Of a DNA stretch of 64,000 nt, positions 35,740 through 45,658 are shown one piece after another. Position 1 is the first letter of the stretch; each line of letters begins with the position of its first letter. A program made the translations under genes and the position numbers. The notes under the pieces are model-generated. The model had not been told where the DNA came from. It searched no databases and saw nothing but the letters and a program-made list of their open reading frames with translations. The DNA comes from Umezawaea tangerina. Its GTDB lineage: Bacteria > Actinomycetota > Actinomycetes > Mycobacteriales > Pseudonocardiaceae. Where the stretch lies: positions 620,001 through 684,000 of the forward strand of contig NZ_PVTF01000004.1 in the NCBI RefSeq assembly GCF_003002815.1. Direction: 5' to 3'.

Positions 35740-35751
35740 ACCCCTAGGTAT

Positions 35752-35790
35752 ACCGGAGCCCGCGGTGCTCGTGGCATCGCGGGCTCCGGT
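35752..35790 (-). terminator. Terminator after ilvC
   Basis: A perfect 13-bp stem (35752-35764 with 35778-35790, loop of 13) lies 14 bases after the ilvC stop and would end the ilvBNC transcript. Confidence 0.8.
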
Positions 35791-35804
35791 GGTCGCGGTG
35801 CAGC

Positions 35805-36857
<1,053 letters not shown>

Positions 36858-37364
36858 TTAGCGCACCGCGGTCGCGGTGATGGAACGAGCGCCGCGGCCG
36901 ATCGCGACCATGCCGGACTGCACGATCTCGCGAAGCCCGTACGGTTCCAGCATCCGGAGCAGCGCGTCGAGCTTGTCAGACGTGCCCGTGGCCTCGACGG
37001 TGACCGCCTCCGGCGAGACGTCGACGACCTTCGCGCGGAACAGCTGCACGGTCTCCAGGACCTGGCTGCGGACCGTGGCGTCGGCCCTGACCTTCACGAG
37101 CAGGAGCTGCCGCTGAACCGAAGCGGTCGGCTCCAGCTCCACGATCTTGATCACGTTGATCAGCTTGTTGAGCTGCTTGGTGACCTGTTCCAGGGGCAGC
37201 TCGTCCACCGAGACGACGATGGTCATCCGGGAGATGTCGGGGTACTCCGTGCGGCCGACGGCCAGGGACTCGATGTTGAAGCCCCGGCGGGAGAACAGCC
37301 CCGCGACGCGGGCGAGCACGCCGGGCTTGTCCTCGACCAGGACGCTCAGGGTGTGGCGGGTCAT
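36858..37364 (-). CDS. ilvN: Acetolactate synthase small (regulatory) subunit
   Basis: The 168-residue subunit has an N-terminal ACT domain (HTLSVLVEDKPGVLARVAGL) and a C-terminal ALS-small domain. It binds valine and controls IlvB. ATG 37364 overlaps the ilvB stop as TGATG and follows GAGG by seven bases. Equivalent to Rv3002c. Confidence 0.97.
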   Translation of the reverse strand: MTRHTLSVLVEDKPGVLARVAGLFSRRGFNIESLAVGRTEYPDISRMTIVVSVDELPLEQVTKQLNKLINVIKIVELEPTASVQRQLLLVKVRADATVRSQVLETVQLFRAKVVDVSPEAVTVEATGTSDKLDALLRMLEPYGLREIVQSGMVAIGRGARSITATAVR

Positions 37365-39196
37365 CACAGGTCCTCATCGAACAGTGGGCGGATGCCGCGA
37401 GCGGCCATGATCTCGGAGTTGCCGGTGCCCGCGGCGACCATGGGCCACACCTGGGCGTCCTTGCCGACCACGAAGTCGATGACGACCGGCCGGTCGTTGA
37501 TCTCCATGGCCTGCTTGATGACGGCGTCGACCTCTTCGCGGGACTCCGCGCGCAGACCGGCGCAGCCCATGGCCTCGCCGAGCAGCTTGAAGTCCGGGAT
37601 GCGGTGCTTGTGCGTGCCGAGGTCGGTCTGCGAGTAGCGGCCCTCGTAGAACAGGTTCTGCCACTGGCGGACCATGCCCAGGTTGCCGTTGTTGATGACG
37701 GCGACCTTGATCGGCAGGCCCTCGATGGCGCAGGTGGCCAGCTCCTGGTTGGTCATCTGGAAGCAGCCGTCGCCGTCGATCGCCCAGACCGCCTTGTCCG
37801 GCGCCCCCGCCTTGGCCCCCATGGCCGCGGGGACCGCGAAGCCCATCGTGCCGAGCCCGCCGGAGTTGATCCACGTCCGCGGGTTCTCGTACTTGATGAA
37901 CTGCGCCGCCCACATCTGGTGCTGGCCGACCCCCGCCGTGTAGTGCGCGTCCGGGCCGACCAGCGAACCGATCCGCTCGATCACGTACTGCGGCGACAGC
38001 GTGCCGTCCGACGGCCAGTCGTAGCCCAGCGGGTAGGTCTCCTTGAGACCGTTCAGGTACGCCCACCACGGTGCCAGGTCGACCCGCTTGTCCGAGTGCT
38101 CGACCTCGACCCGGATCGCGTCGACCAGCTCGGTGATGATCTCCTTGCAGTCGCCCACGATCGGCACGTCCGCGCGCCGGTTCTTGGAGATCTCGGCCGG
38201 GTCGATGTCCGCGTGCACGACCTGCGCGTGCGGCGCGAACGACGACAGCTGGCCGGTCACCCGGTCGTCGAAGCGCGCGCCGAGCGCGACCAGGAGGTCG
38301 GACTCCTGCATCGCGGCGACCGCGCCGACCGAGCCGTGCATGCCGGGCATGCCCATGTGCTGCGGGTGCGAGTCGGGGAACGCGCCCTTGGCCATCAGGG
38401 TCGTGACGACCGGGATGCCCGTCGACTCGGCCAGCCGCAGCAGCTCCGCGTGGGCGTTCGCCTTGATCACGCCGCCGCCGACGTAGAGCACCGGCTTGCG
38501 GGCCGCCGCGATCAGCTTCGCGGCCTCGCGCACCTGCTTCCCGTGGGGCCGCGTGGTCGGGCGGTAGCCCGGCAGGCGCAGCTCCGGCGGCCAGGAGAAC
38601 GTGGTCGTCTCCTGCAGCACGTCCTTGGGGATGTCCACCAGCACCGGGCCGGGTCGGCCCGTCGACGCCAGGTGGAACGCCTCCGCGATCGCCCGCGGGA
38701 TCTCCGCCGGGTCGGTCACGAGGACGTTGTGCTTGGTGATCGGCATCGTGATGCCGCAGATGTCGGCTTCCTGGAACGCGTCCGTGCCGATCAGCGCCCG
38801 GCTCTGCTGACCGGTGATCGCGACCACCGGGACCGAGTCCATGTTCGCGTCGGCCAGCGGCGTCACCAGGTTCGTCGCACCCGGCCCCGACGTCGCCATG
38901 CACACGCCGACCTTGCCCGTGGCCTGCGCGTACCCGGTCGCGGCGTGACCCGCGCCCTGCTCGTGGCGCACCAGGACGTGCCGGACCTTCGTCGAGTCCA
39001 GCAGCGGGTCGTAGGCGGGGAGGATCGTGCCACCGGGGATGCCGAAGACGATTTCGCAGCCGACGGCTTCGAGTGAACGGACGAGCGACTGGGCACCGGT
39101 TACGCGGATCGGGGCTCCGCTCGGCGGGGCCGGTTTGGGCCGCGGGCCGGGGCGGGGCGACTCGCCAGGGGCCTGTCGCGAGGTTGCGCTAGTCAT
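37364..39196 (-). CDS. ilvB: Acetolactate synthase large (catalytic) subunit
   Basis: The 610-residue thiamine-diphosphate enzyme makes acetolactate or 2-aceto-2-hydroxybutyrate. It has the catalytic Glu region [19 protein letters not shown], the FAD-binding middle domain, and the ThDP motif [18 protein letters not shown] ending in NNGNLGMV. A Pro-rich N-terminal extension of about 30 residues precedes the fold. The gene heads ilvBNC and is preceded by an attenuator with a Leu/Val leader peptide. Equivalent to Rv3003c. Confidence 0.98.
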   Translation of the reverse strand: MTSATSRQAPGESPRPGPRPKPAPPSGAPIRVTGAQSLVRSLEAVGCEIVFGIPGGTILPAYDPLLDSTKVRHVLVRHEQGAGHAATGYAQATGKVGVCMATSGPGATNLVTPLADANMDSVPVVAITGQQSRALIGTDAFQEADICGITMPITKHNVLVTDPAEIPRAIAEAFHLASTGRPGPVLVDIPKDVLQETTTFSWPPELRLPGYRPTTRPHGKQVREAAKLIAAARKPVLYVGGGVIKANAHAELLRLAESTGIPVVTTLMAKGAFPDSHPQHMGMPGMHGSVGAVAAMQESDLLVALGARFDDRVTGQLSSFAPHAQVVHADIDPAEISKNRRADVPIVGDCKEIITELVDAIRVEVEHSDKRVDLAPWWAYLNGLKETYPLGYDWPSDGTLSPQYVIERIGSLVGPDAHYTAGVGQHQMWAAQFIKYENPRTWINSGGLGTMGFAVPAAMGAKAGAPDKAVWAIDGDGCFQMTNQELATCAIEGLPIKVAVINNGNLGMVRQWQNLFYEGRYSQTDLGTHKHRIPDFKLLGEAMGCAGLRAESREEVDAVIKQAMEINDRPVVIDFVVGKDAQVWPMVAAGTGNSEIMAARGIRPLFDEDL

Positions 39197-39253
39197 CTGT
39201 CTGCCTCGTGGTGTCGGATGCGGTGGTTGGGCCCACCTGGGGGTCCGGGCACG

Positions 39254-39332
39254 AAAAAACCCTCGACAACCCGAACGGGTCGTACGAGGGTCGCGCGTCG
39301 ACGCAGCTGCTACTGCCTAGGCGTCGACGCGC
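39254..39332 (-). promoter_or_regulatory. Transcription attenuator of ilvBNC
   Basis: On the minus strand a perfect 12-bp hairpin (39321-39332 with 39293-39304) overlaps the end of the leader ORF. It is followed by a terminator hairpin (39277-39291 with 39259-39272, one bulge and one G.U) and a run of six T. The distance to ilvB is about 58 bases. The layout matches known ilvB attenuators. Confidence 0.85.
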
Positions 39333-39364
39333 CTGGGAAGTACGAGAACGAGCGTGCGCTGCAT
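39317..39364 (-). CDS. Leader peptide of ilvBNC with alternating Leu/Val codons
   Basis: The ORF encodes MQRTLVLVLPRRVDA (ATG 39364, TAG stop) and includes the run Leu-Val-Leu-Val-Leu. It has no Shine-Dalgarno; a promoter-like pair upstream puts transcription at or just before the ATG, so the peptide is probably translated from a leaderless mRNA. The control codons match the end products of the operon. Confidence 0.8.
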   Translation of the reverse strand: MQRTLVLVLPRRVDA

Positions 39365-39372
39365 GGCGGTGA

Positions 39373-39401
39373 CGTTAACCGTGAATCACGGGAACCGTCA
39401 A
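39373..39401 (-). promoter_or_regulatory. Candidate promoter of the ilvBNC leader transcript
   Basis: TTGACG (39401-39396) and TTAACG (39378-39373) are 17 bases apart and lie eight bases upstream of the leader ATG. The -35 hexamer is good and the -10 is weak, as is usual in this group. Confidence 0.5.
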
Positions 39402-39467
39402 CTGGGCGGGATCGGATTCCCGGATCGTGGACGTGATGTGCTGCACGAACACGGGGCGGAGTCACCC

Positions 39468-40082
39468 GTGCGGCTGACCGGTGCGACCATGTCCGACGTG
39501 GACAAGCTGGTCTTCCGAATCCCCGCCGTCGCCCTGCTCGCCTCCGGCGTCGGCATCATCTGCGTCACGCCGGTGGCGTTCGCCGTACCGGGGTTGCAGG
39601 TGCTCTACGTGCTGCCGGTGGCGTTCGCGGTGTGGGTGCTGCGGAACCGGACGACGGTCGACTCCGAGACGATCGTGGCACGCGGGGTGTTCGGCAAGCG
39701 CGTGGTGCCGTGGACCGGGGTGAAGGCCATCAAGCTCGCCGAGCGGTCCTGGCTCAGCGCCGTGCTGACCGACGACAAGCTGGTGCGGCTGCCCGCCGTG
39801 CGGATGATGCACCTGCCCGCGCTGGCGGCGGTCAGCGGCGGCCGGATCGCGGATCCCACAGTGCGCGAGGAGCCCGCGGCCGAGGAACCAGCCGTGGAGG
39901 AACCCTCGGTGGAGGAACCGGCCGTCGAGGTGCCTGCCGTCGACGAGGATGCCGCGATGGAGTCCGGCACCGTGGAGCCGACGTCCGCCGAGCACGGGGA
40001 CGACCTGCCCACGGCGGACCCGGCGGGCTCCCCCGCGGGCAAGCCGTCGGCCGTCGACCGCGAGGACGCCGAGCGCTCGTAG
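39468..40082 (+). CDS. Cfp6-like PH-domain membrane protein with Glu/Pro/Val-rich tail
   Basis: The 204-residue product has two hydrophobic segments (about residues 20-60), then a bacterial PH-like domain: TIVARGVFGKRVVPWTGVKAI, RSWLSAVLTDDKLVRLPAVR and the SGGRIADP end. This resembles Rv3004 (Cfp6) at the same locus. A low-complexity acidic tail follows, with repeats of EEPAVEEPSVEEPAVEVP. GTG 39468 is chosen because GGAG lies six bases upstream; ATG 39489 would be seven codons shorter. It diverges from ilvB. Function unknown. Confidence 0.78.
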   Translation: MRLTGATMSDVDKLVFRIPAVALLASGVGIICVTPVAFAVPGLQVLYVLPVAFAVWVLRNRTTVDSETIVARGVFGKRVVPWTGVKAIKLAERSWLSAVLTDDKLVRLPAVRMMHLPALAAVSGGRIADPTVREEPAAEEPAVEEPSVEEPAVEVPAVDEDAAMESGTVEPTSAEHGDDLPTADPAGSPAGKPSAVDREDAERS

Positions 40083-40207
40083 TACCCGGTCCCCGGACAG
40101 CGGGTCCACGAGAGGGGACCGGTCGGTTCGGCGGACGTCACCCGGAAGCAGGACGCGGTCGCCCGGTTCACGCAGGCCCAACCCCGTGCCTCCGTAGAGT
40201 CGGACGC

Positions 40208-40648
40208 GTGCTCAAGACCTCCCGCGTCCCCCTGATCAGCCTCGTCCTGGCGCTCGCGGGACTCGCCGTCTCGGTGTACCTGACGATCGCCCACTACGGC
40301 GCCCCCGAGCTCCTCGTCTGCTCCGAGAACAGCGTCGTCGACTGCGCCACCGTCACCAGCAGCGAGCAGTCCGAGCTGCTGGGGATCCCCGTCGCCGTGC
40401 TCGGCGCGCTGTTCTACGCGTTCCTCACGGCCATCTGCCTCCCGTGGGCCTGGCGGAGCGCGAGCCCGTGGGTCGGCTGGGTCCGGCTGGCGTCGGTCGG
40501 GGTCGGGGTGCTGTTCGTCGTCTACCTGGTCGCGGCCGAGTTCCTGCTGATCGGGAAGATCTGCCTGTGGTGCACGGTGGTGCACGTGATCACGCTCGCA
40601 CTGGCCGGTCTCCTGGTCGCCGCGGCGCTGCGCCCGAGTAACGTCTGA
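40208..40648 (+). CDS. Vitamin K epoxide reductase (VKOR) family protein
   Basis: The 146-residue membrane protein has four hydrophobic segments, the loop cysteines [14 protein letters not shown] and the redox motif CLWCTVVH in the last helix. Bacterial VKOR re-oxidises DsbA-like proteins with menaquinone, supporting disulfide formation outside the cytoplasm. GTG 40208 is the start. No DsbA gene is adjacent. ilvD follows after 74 bases. Confidence 0.92.
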   Translation: MLKTSRVPLISLVLALAGLAVSVYLTIAHYGAPELLVCSENSVVDCATVTSSEQSELLGIPVAVLGALFYAFLTAICLPWAWRSASPWVGWVRLASVGVGVLFVVYLVAAEFLLIGKICLWCTVVHVITLALAGLLVAAALRPSNV

Positions 40649-40722
40649 ACCACCGCTCCACCGCACGTCACGCCCACCAGGCGTCTGAAACCACTGCTGC
40701 GCACTCAGATCTTGGAGGAGCC

Positions 40723-42567
40723 GTGCCCTCGCTACGGTCCCGAATCACCACCCACGGCCGCAACGCCGCGGGAGCCCGTTCGCTGTGGCGGGCCACCGGC
40801 ATGACCGACTCGGACTTCGGCAAGCCGATCATCGCCATCGCGAACTCCTACACCCAGTTCGTGCCCGGTCACGTGCACCTGCGCGACCTCGGCGACATCG
40901 TGGCCGAGGGCATCCGCGAGGCGGGCGGCGTGCCGCGGGAGTTCCACACGATCGCGGTGGACGACGGCATCGCGATGGGGCACAGCGGCATGCTCTACTC
41001 GCTGCCCTCGCGCGAGGTGATCGCGGACGCGGTCGAGTACATGGTGAACGCGCACCAGGCCGACGCGATCGTGTGCATCTCGAACTGCGACAAGATCACG
41101 CCGGGCATGCTGAACGCGGCGCTGCGGCTCAACATCCCGGTGGTGTTCGTGTCGGGCGGGCCCATGGAGGCGGGCAAGGCCGTCGTCGTGGACGGGGTGG
41201 CGATCCCGTCGAGCGACCTGATCACGACGATCTCGGCGTCGGCGAACGCGAACGTGGACCAGAGCGGGCTGGACGAGGTCGAGCGCTCGGCGTGCCCGAC
41301 GTGCGGGTCGTGCTCCGGCATGTTCACCGCGAACTCGATGAACTGCCTGACCGAGGCGCTGGGTCTCGCGCTGCCGGGCAACGGGTCGACGCTGGCCACG
41401 CACGCCGCGCGCCGCGACCTGTTCGTCGAGGCAGGCAGGACCGTCGTGGAGCTGGCCCGCCGCTGGTACGAGCAGGACGACGAGTCCGCGCTGCCCCGGT
41501 CCATCGCGAACCGCAAGGCGTTCGAGAACGCCATGGCGCTGGACATGGCGATGGGCGGCTCGACCAACACCGTGCTGCACATCCTCGCCGCCGCGCAGGA
41601 GGGCGAGATCGACTTCACGCTCCAGGACATCGACGACATCAGCCGCCGGGTCCCCTGCCTGTCGAAGGTGTCGCCGAACTCGGACTTCCACATGGAGGAC
41701 GTGCACCGCGCGGGCGGCATCCCCGCGCTGCTCGGCGAGCTCGACCGCGGCGGCCTGCTCAACCGCGACGTGCACTCGGTGCACAGCCCGTCGCTCTCGG
41801 AATGGCTGGCCGAGTGGGACGTGCGCGGAGCTTCCCCCTCCGAGCGGGCCGTGGAGCTGTTCCACGCGGCGCCCGGCGGGGTGCGGACGACCGAGGCCTT
41901 CTCCACCTCGAACCGCTGGTCCTCTTTGGACACCGACGCGGCGGAGGGGTGCATCCACGACGTGGAGCACGCGTTCACCAAGGACGGCGGGCTGGCGGTG
42001 CTGCGGGGGAACCTGGCGGAGCGCGGGGCGGTGATCAAGGCCGCGGGGATCGACGAGGAGCTGTGGCACTTCGAGGGGCCGGCGCGGGTCGTGGAGAGCC
42101 AGGAAGAGGCCGTGTCGGTGATCCTCAAGAAGGAGATCCAGGCCGGGGATGTGCTGGTCGTGCGGTACGAGGGGCCTGCCGGTGGGCCGGGGATGCAGGA
42201 GATGCTGCACCCGACGGCCTTCTTGAAGGGGTCCGGGCTGGGCAAGAAGTGCGCGTTGATCACGGACGGGCGGTTCTCGGGCGGGTCGTCGGGGTTGTCG
42301 ATCGGGCACGTGTCGCCGGAGGCGGCAGGCGGCGGGGTGATCGGGTTGGTGCAGGACGGGGACCGGATCCTGATCGACGTGCACGAGCGGCGGCTGGAAC
42401 TGCTGGTGGACGAGGACGTGCTGGCGGAGCGGCGGGCGAAGATGGAGGCGAGTGAGCGACCTTGGCAGCCGGTGGATCGGGTTCGGCCGGTCACGGCGGC
42501 TTTGAGGGCTTATGCGCGGTTGACGACGGATGCGTCTACGGGGGCTGTTCGGGATCCGTCGCGGTAG
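40723..42567 (+). CDS. ilvD: Dihydroxy-acid dehydratase
   Basis: IlvD dehydrates dihydroxy acids to the keto acids of valine and isoleucine. The 614-residue protein has the cluster cysteine motifs [12 protein letters not shown] and [18 protein letters not shown]. The active-site Ser motif is [23 protein letters not shown] 40723 follows GGAGGAG. It is on the opposite strand to ilvBNC and has no leader peptide of its own. The downstream gap carries repeat copy D. The 3' codons become richer in G than the rest. Confidence 0.97.
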   Translation: MPSLRSRITTHGRNAAGARSLWRATGMTDSDFGKPIIAIANSYTQFVPGHVHLRDLGDIVAEGIREAGGVPREFHTIAVDDGIAMGHSGMLYSLPSREVIADAVEYMVNAHQADAIVCISNCDKITPGMLNAALRLNIPVVFVSGGPMEAGKAVVVDGVAIPSSDLITTISASANANVDQSGLDEVERSACPTCGSCSGMFTANSMNCLTEALGLALPGNGSTLATHAARRDLFVEAGRTVVELARRWYEQDDESALPRSIANRKAFENAMALDMAMGGSTNTVLHILAAAQEGEIDFTLQDIDDISRRVPCLSKVSPNSDFHMEDVHRAGGIPALLGELDRGGLLNRDVHSVHSPSLSEWLAEWDVRGASPSERAVELFHAAPGGVRTTEAFSTSNRWSSLDTDAAEGCIHDVEHAFTKDGGLAVLRGNLAERGAVIKAAGIDEELWHFEGPARVVESQEEAVSVILKKEIQAGDVLVVRYEGPAGGPGMQEMLHPTAFLKGSGLGKKCALITDGRFSGGSSGLSIGHVSPEAAGGGVIGLVQDGDRILIDVHERRLELLVDEDVLAERRAKMEASERPWQPVDRVRPVTAALRAYARLTTDASTGAVRDPSR

Positions 42568-42708
42568 TTCCGGGGTCTTGGGTGGCCGGAATTGTCGGAC
42601 CCTCTGAGTAGGTTGTGCATCGGGGGGTCTTCACGGGCGGGGGACCTTTGGTCTGGTTTGTCCGGGTCAGGAAGGGGAAGCCCGGCCCCCGGCGCGCGAT
42701 TGTCTCAA

Positions 42709-42763
42709 TGCCTGATCTTGCTTGTCAAGACGATAGAGCTGTCTTGACAAGCAAGATCAGGCA
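42709..42763. repeat. Long perfect hairpin, copy D
   Basis: A 23-bp perfect stem (42709-42731 with 42741-42763) with loop GATAGAGCT. Stem, loop and flanks are the same as copy B, 23.7 kb away, over roughly 135 bases with few differences. Confidence 0.9.
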
Positions 42764-42797
42764 GGAGGGCGCTGTGGATCGGGGGCAGAGGGGAAGT

Positions 42798-42944
42798 CTG
42801 GCTTCGCCAGCATCGAGCTCCGCCTGACCAGGCATCGGGCTCCGCCCGACACTGCATCCTCGCTGCGCGTCGGACAAGGCATCGGGCTTCGCCCGACAAG
42901 GCCCCAGGCGCTCCGCGCCGGATGCGTGCTGGCGGGCTGCGCCC
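42798..42944. repeat. Array of short palindromic units, copy D
   Basis: Units are CTGGCTTCGCCAG, GAGCTCCGCCTG, CGGGCTCCGCCCG, CGCTGCGCGTCGGACAAGG, CGGGCTTCGCCCG, GGCGCTCCGCGCC and GGCGGGCTGCGCCC. The two CGGGC...GCCCG units are present here but not in copy B, so arrays gain and lose units. Confidence 0.75.
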
Positions 42945-42986
42945 AACGGGGCGGGGGGTGGCTGGGTGGCTGGGTGGCTTTGGTGG

Positions 42987-43691
42987 TTAGACGGAGCGGA
43001 AGACGTAGAGGGTTGCGGCTACTGCGGCGGCGGAGATGACGAGGAAGATGCTGCCGCTGAGGAGGGGGCGGCGGAACCAGCTGCGGCCGTAGTCGAGGGC
43101 GGCGCGGCCGGGGCCGGTGAAGAGGAGGGTGAAGGCCATGACGGCGAAGGAGGACTCCTGTTCGACGCCGGGTGCGCCGAAGAAGCCGCCGCCCCACTTC
43201 ACCACGATGGCGTTGGCCATGACGCCGAGGATGCCGGCGGCGGCCAGGGGGGTGAACAGGCCGAAGACGAGCAGGATGCCGCCGCCCAGTTCGGTGACGC
43301 CGGTCACCCAGGACAGGATGCGGGCCTCGCGGAAGCCTGCGGACTCGAGGAACTTGGCGAAGCCGTCGATGCCGGGGCCGCCGAACATGCCGAAGACCTT
43401 CTGGAGCCCGTGCACGACGAACGCGGCGCCGAGGGCGACCCGGAGGACGAAGAGGCCCAGGTCGGTGCCGCCGTTCCAGGCGAACACGCGGCGGCGGTCG
43501 TAGTCGTCCTCGAAGTGCGAGGACACCGGGTCGACCGGGGTGTAGCCCGTGTTGTCGAAGGACTTGGTGCTGGAGTCGAAGGACTGCGTGCCGTCGTCGA
43601 AGTGGTGCACGCCCCCGCTCGCGCTGCTCGCCGGGTAGAACCCGTCGTCGGGGTAACCACCTGAGCCGGAACGGTCGTCGTGAGTAGCCAC
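42987..43691 (-). CDS. DoxX family membrane protein
   Basis: The 234-residue protein has a polar N-terminal region of about 80 residues (SSASGGVHHFDDGTQSFDSS). The DoxX domain follows with four membrane helices: LGLFVLRVALGAAFVVHGLQ, ILSWVTGVTELGGGILLVFG and later segments. A fifth hydrophobic segment lies at the C-terminus. The mycobacterial DoxX protein at this locus (Rv3005c) acts with superoxide dismutase and SseA in redox defence. GTG 43691 has no Shine-Dalgarno, but TATCGT lies eight bases upstream, consistent with a leaderless mRNA. Confidence 0.88.
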   Translation of the reverse strand: MATHDDRSGSGGYPDDGFYPASSASGGVHHFDDGTQSFDSSTKSFDNTGYTPVDPVSSHFEDDYDRRRVFAWNGGTDLGLFVLRVALGAAFVVHGLQKVFGMFGGPGIDGFAKFLESAGFREARILSWVTGVTELGGGILLVFGLFTPLAAAGILGVMANAIVVKWGGGFFGAPGVEQESSFAVMAFTLLFTGPGRAALDYGRSWFRRPLLSGSIFLVISAAAVAATLYVFRSV

Positions 43692-43774
43692 GAACCGGCA
43701 CGATAGGAGAATCGGGCGACGTTGGCGAGGGTCCATTCCGCCGGACCCGCTGCTGCGGATGCCGAGGCGGGCCC

Positions 43775-44689
43775 TCAGTAGTCGCCTTTCACCAGGTTGA
43801 GGGGCTGCTCACCGGCCGCGAACCGGGCGATCTCGCGGGTGGCGACCCCGTAGGAACGGCGTTCGGACCCCGTGCAGCTCCCCGCCACGTGCGGCGTGAG
43901 GAACAGGCCGGGGGCGGTCCACAGTGGATGGTCCTCGGGCAGCGGCTCGGGCTCGGTGACGTCCAGGGCGGCCCGGAGGCGGCCGCTGGTGAGCTCGGCG
44001 ACCAGCGCGTCGGTGTCGACGACCGGGCCGCGGGCGGCGTTGACCAGGATCGCGCCGTCGGGCATCGCGGCCAGGAACGCGGCGTCGACCATGCCCGTCG
44101 TCTCGTCGGTCAGCGGCACGACGACCAGCACGGCGTCGTGCTCGCCGAGCAGCACGGGCAGCTCGTCCATGCCGTGCACGCGGTCGCGGGCGGTGCGGCC
44201 GACCAGGGTCGCGGTCGCGTCGAACGGCTCCAGCCTGCGCCGGAACTGCTCGCCGAGGTCACCGGCGCCGACGACCAGCACGCGCTTGTCCTGGAGGGTG
44301 TCGGTGCGGTGGAAGTCCCAGCGGCGCTCGCGGCGGGCGGCGTCGAACGCCGGGAAGTCGCGGTAGATCGAGAGCAGCGCGCCGATCGCCCACTCCGCGG
44401 TGCTGCCGCCGTGCGCGCCGCGGCACGTGGACAGCAGCACGCCCTCGGGGAGGGTGCCGATGAAGCGCTCGGCGCCCGCGCTGAGCAGCTGGACCAGCTC
44501 GAGCTTCGGGAGCTGCGCGTAGACGTCGGACGGGTTCGTCCCCTGGAGGAACTTCGGCACGAGCACGCGGGCGTCGGCGGCTTCCGGTGGCAGCGGTTCG
44601 CCCGCCTCGTAGCGGACGGCGCGGACACCGTCCACCGAGGACAGCGCGGACAGGCCGTAGTCGTCGGGGACGAGCACGATGAGCGTCAC
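43775..44689 (-). CDS. D-2-hydroxyacid dehydrogenase (NAD-binding)
   Basis: The 304-residue protein has the NAD-binding motif VLVVGAGDLGEQFRRRL and the catalytic segments VNAARGPVVDTDAL (Arg), DVTEPEPLPEDHPLW (Glu) and FLTPHVAGSCTGSERR (His). The N-terminal substrate domain is short. The 2-keto acid or 2-hydroxy acid substrate is unknown. GTG 44689 starts 28 bases from the divergent hydrolase gene, so their promoters overlap. Confidence 0.9.
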   Translation of the reverse strand: MTLIVLVPDDYGLSALSSVDGVRAVRYEAGEPLPPEAADARVLVPKFLQGTNPSDVYAQLPKLELVQLLSAGAERFIGTLPEGVLLSTCRGAHGGSTAEWAIGALLSIYRDFPAFDAARRERRWDFHRTDTLQDKRVLVVGAGDLGEQFRRRLEPFDATATLVGRTARDRVHGMDELPVLLGEHDAVLVVVPLTDETTGMVDAAFLAAMPDGAILVNAARGPVVDTDALVAELTSGRLRAALDVTEPEPLPEDHPLWTAPGLFLTPHVAGSCTGSERRSYGVATREIARFAAGEQPLNLVKGDY

Positions 44690-44717
44690 CCCTGCAAGCT
44701 ACGGCACACTGTCGCGC

Positions 44718-45647
44718 ATGCAGGAGCACGACGTCGTCTCGGCGGACGGCACGCGGATCAGGGTGTGGCGGTCGGACGCGGAAGGGCCAGTGGTGCTGCT
44801 CTGCCCCGGCCTCGGCACGACCCCGGAGACCTGGCCCGCGCTGCTGCTGCCGACGTGCGGAGTGCGGGCGCTGAGCTGGTACCACCGCGGCACGATGGGG
44901 TCGGCGCGACCGGAGGACGAGTCGCGGATCGCGCTGGCCGACCACGTGGCGGACGCGCTCGCGGTCCTGGACGACGCGGGCATCGAGCAGTGCGTGGTGC
45001 TCGGCTGGTCGATGGGCGTGACGGTCGCCGCCGAACTGGCGTTGAAGCACCCCGACCGGGTGTCCGGGCTGATGCTGGTCGCGGGCGCCCCCGGCGACTC
45101 GTTCGAGTCCATGCTCGGCGTCTCCGGCCTGCCGTCGGACCTGCGCAGGCTCGTCGGGCTGACCGGCGCGAAGGCGCTGCGCGCCGCCGGTCCCCTGCTG
45201 GACCTGGTGCTGCACCGGCTGCCGATCAACGACGTGACCACGTTCCTGCTCCGGCACAGCGGCCTGATGCTCGCCTCCAGCGCGCCCGAGGCCGTCGCGG
45301 GGTCGATGAGCCGGTTCATGAAGCACGACTGGACCTGGTACTTCACGTTGGCGCTCGCCCTCGGGCAGGTGCCGAGGCAGGACCTGACCGGCGTGACCTG
45401 CCCCACGACCGTGCTCGCCGGCAAGTACGACCTGCTGGCGTCACCCGAAAGCATGGCCGGTCCCGCGGGGACGTTGCCCCAGGCGCGGGTGCGCGTGCTC
45501 CCGACCAGCCACTTCCTGCCGCTGGAGGCTCCGGACGTGCTCGCCGAGGAGCTGTTGCTGCTGGTCGACCGGGTCGACGCCGTGCACCGGGCCCTGTGCG
45601 ACCTCGACCCGCCGCCACTCACCTCGGGTTCACGGCAGCGCGCCTAG
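44718..45647 (+). CDS. Alpha/beta hydrolase
   Basis: The 309-residue protein has the nucleophile elbow VVLGWSMGVTVAAELAL (Ser), the oxyanion-loop region LLCPGLGTTPETW, an acidic residue in VLAGKYDLLASPES and the catalytic His in VLPTSHFLPLEAPD. It may be an esterase or a lactonase; the substrate is unknown. ATG 44718 is used; an in-frame GTG at 44679 would overlap the divergent gene. The 3' end lies close to the lipoprotein gene. Confidence 0.88.
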   Translation: MQEHDVVSADGTRIRVWRSDAEGPVVLLCPGLGTTPETWPALLLPTCGVRALSWYHRGTMGSARPEDESRIALADHVADALAVLDDAGIEQCVVLGWSMGVTVAAELALKHPDRVSGLMLVAGAPGDSFESMLGVSGLPSDLRRLVGLTGAKALRAAGPLLDLVLHRLPINDVTTFLLRHSGLMLASSAPEAVAGSMSRFMKHDWTWYFTLALALGQVPRQDLTGVTCPTTVLAGKYDLLASPESMAGPAGTLPQARVRVLPTSHFLPLEAPDVLAEELLLLVDRVDAVHRALCDLDPPPLTSGSRQRA

Positions 45648-45658
45648 TGTCACCTCTC

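Larger units (their letters stand above)
42568..42986. other. 419-base convergent intergenic gap occupied by repeat copy D
   Basis: No gene is supported. The gap holds the conserved flanks and long hairpin (about 42677-42797) and a palindromic array to 42944, between ilvD and the convergent DoxX gene. Confidence 0.7.

Noticed and set aside
42615-42827. Open frames crossing the long hairpins with shared peptides such as MPDLACQD
   Set aside because: The same peptides appear only because the repeat is copied; frames lack ribosome sites and run into palindromic arrays.
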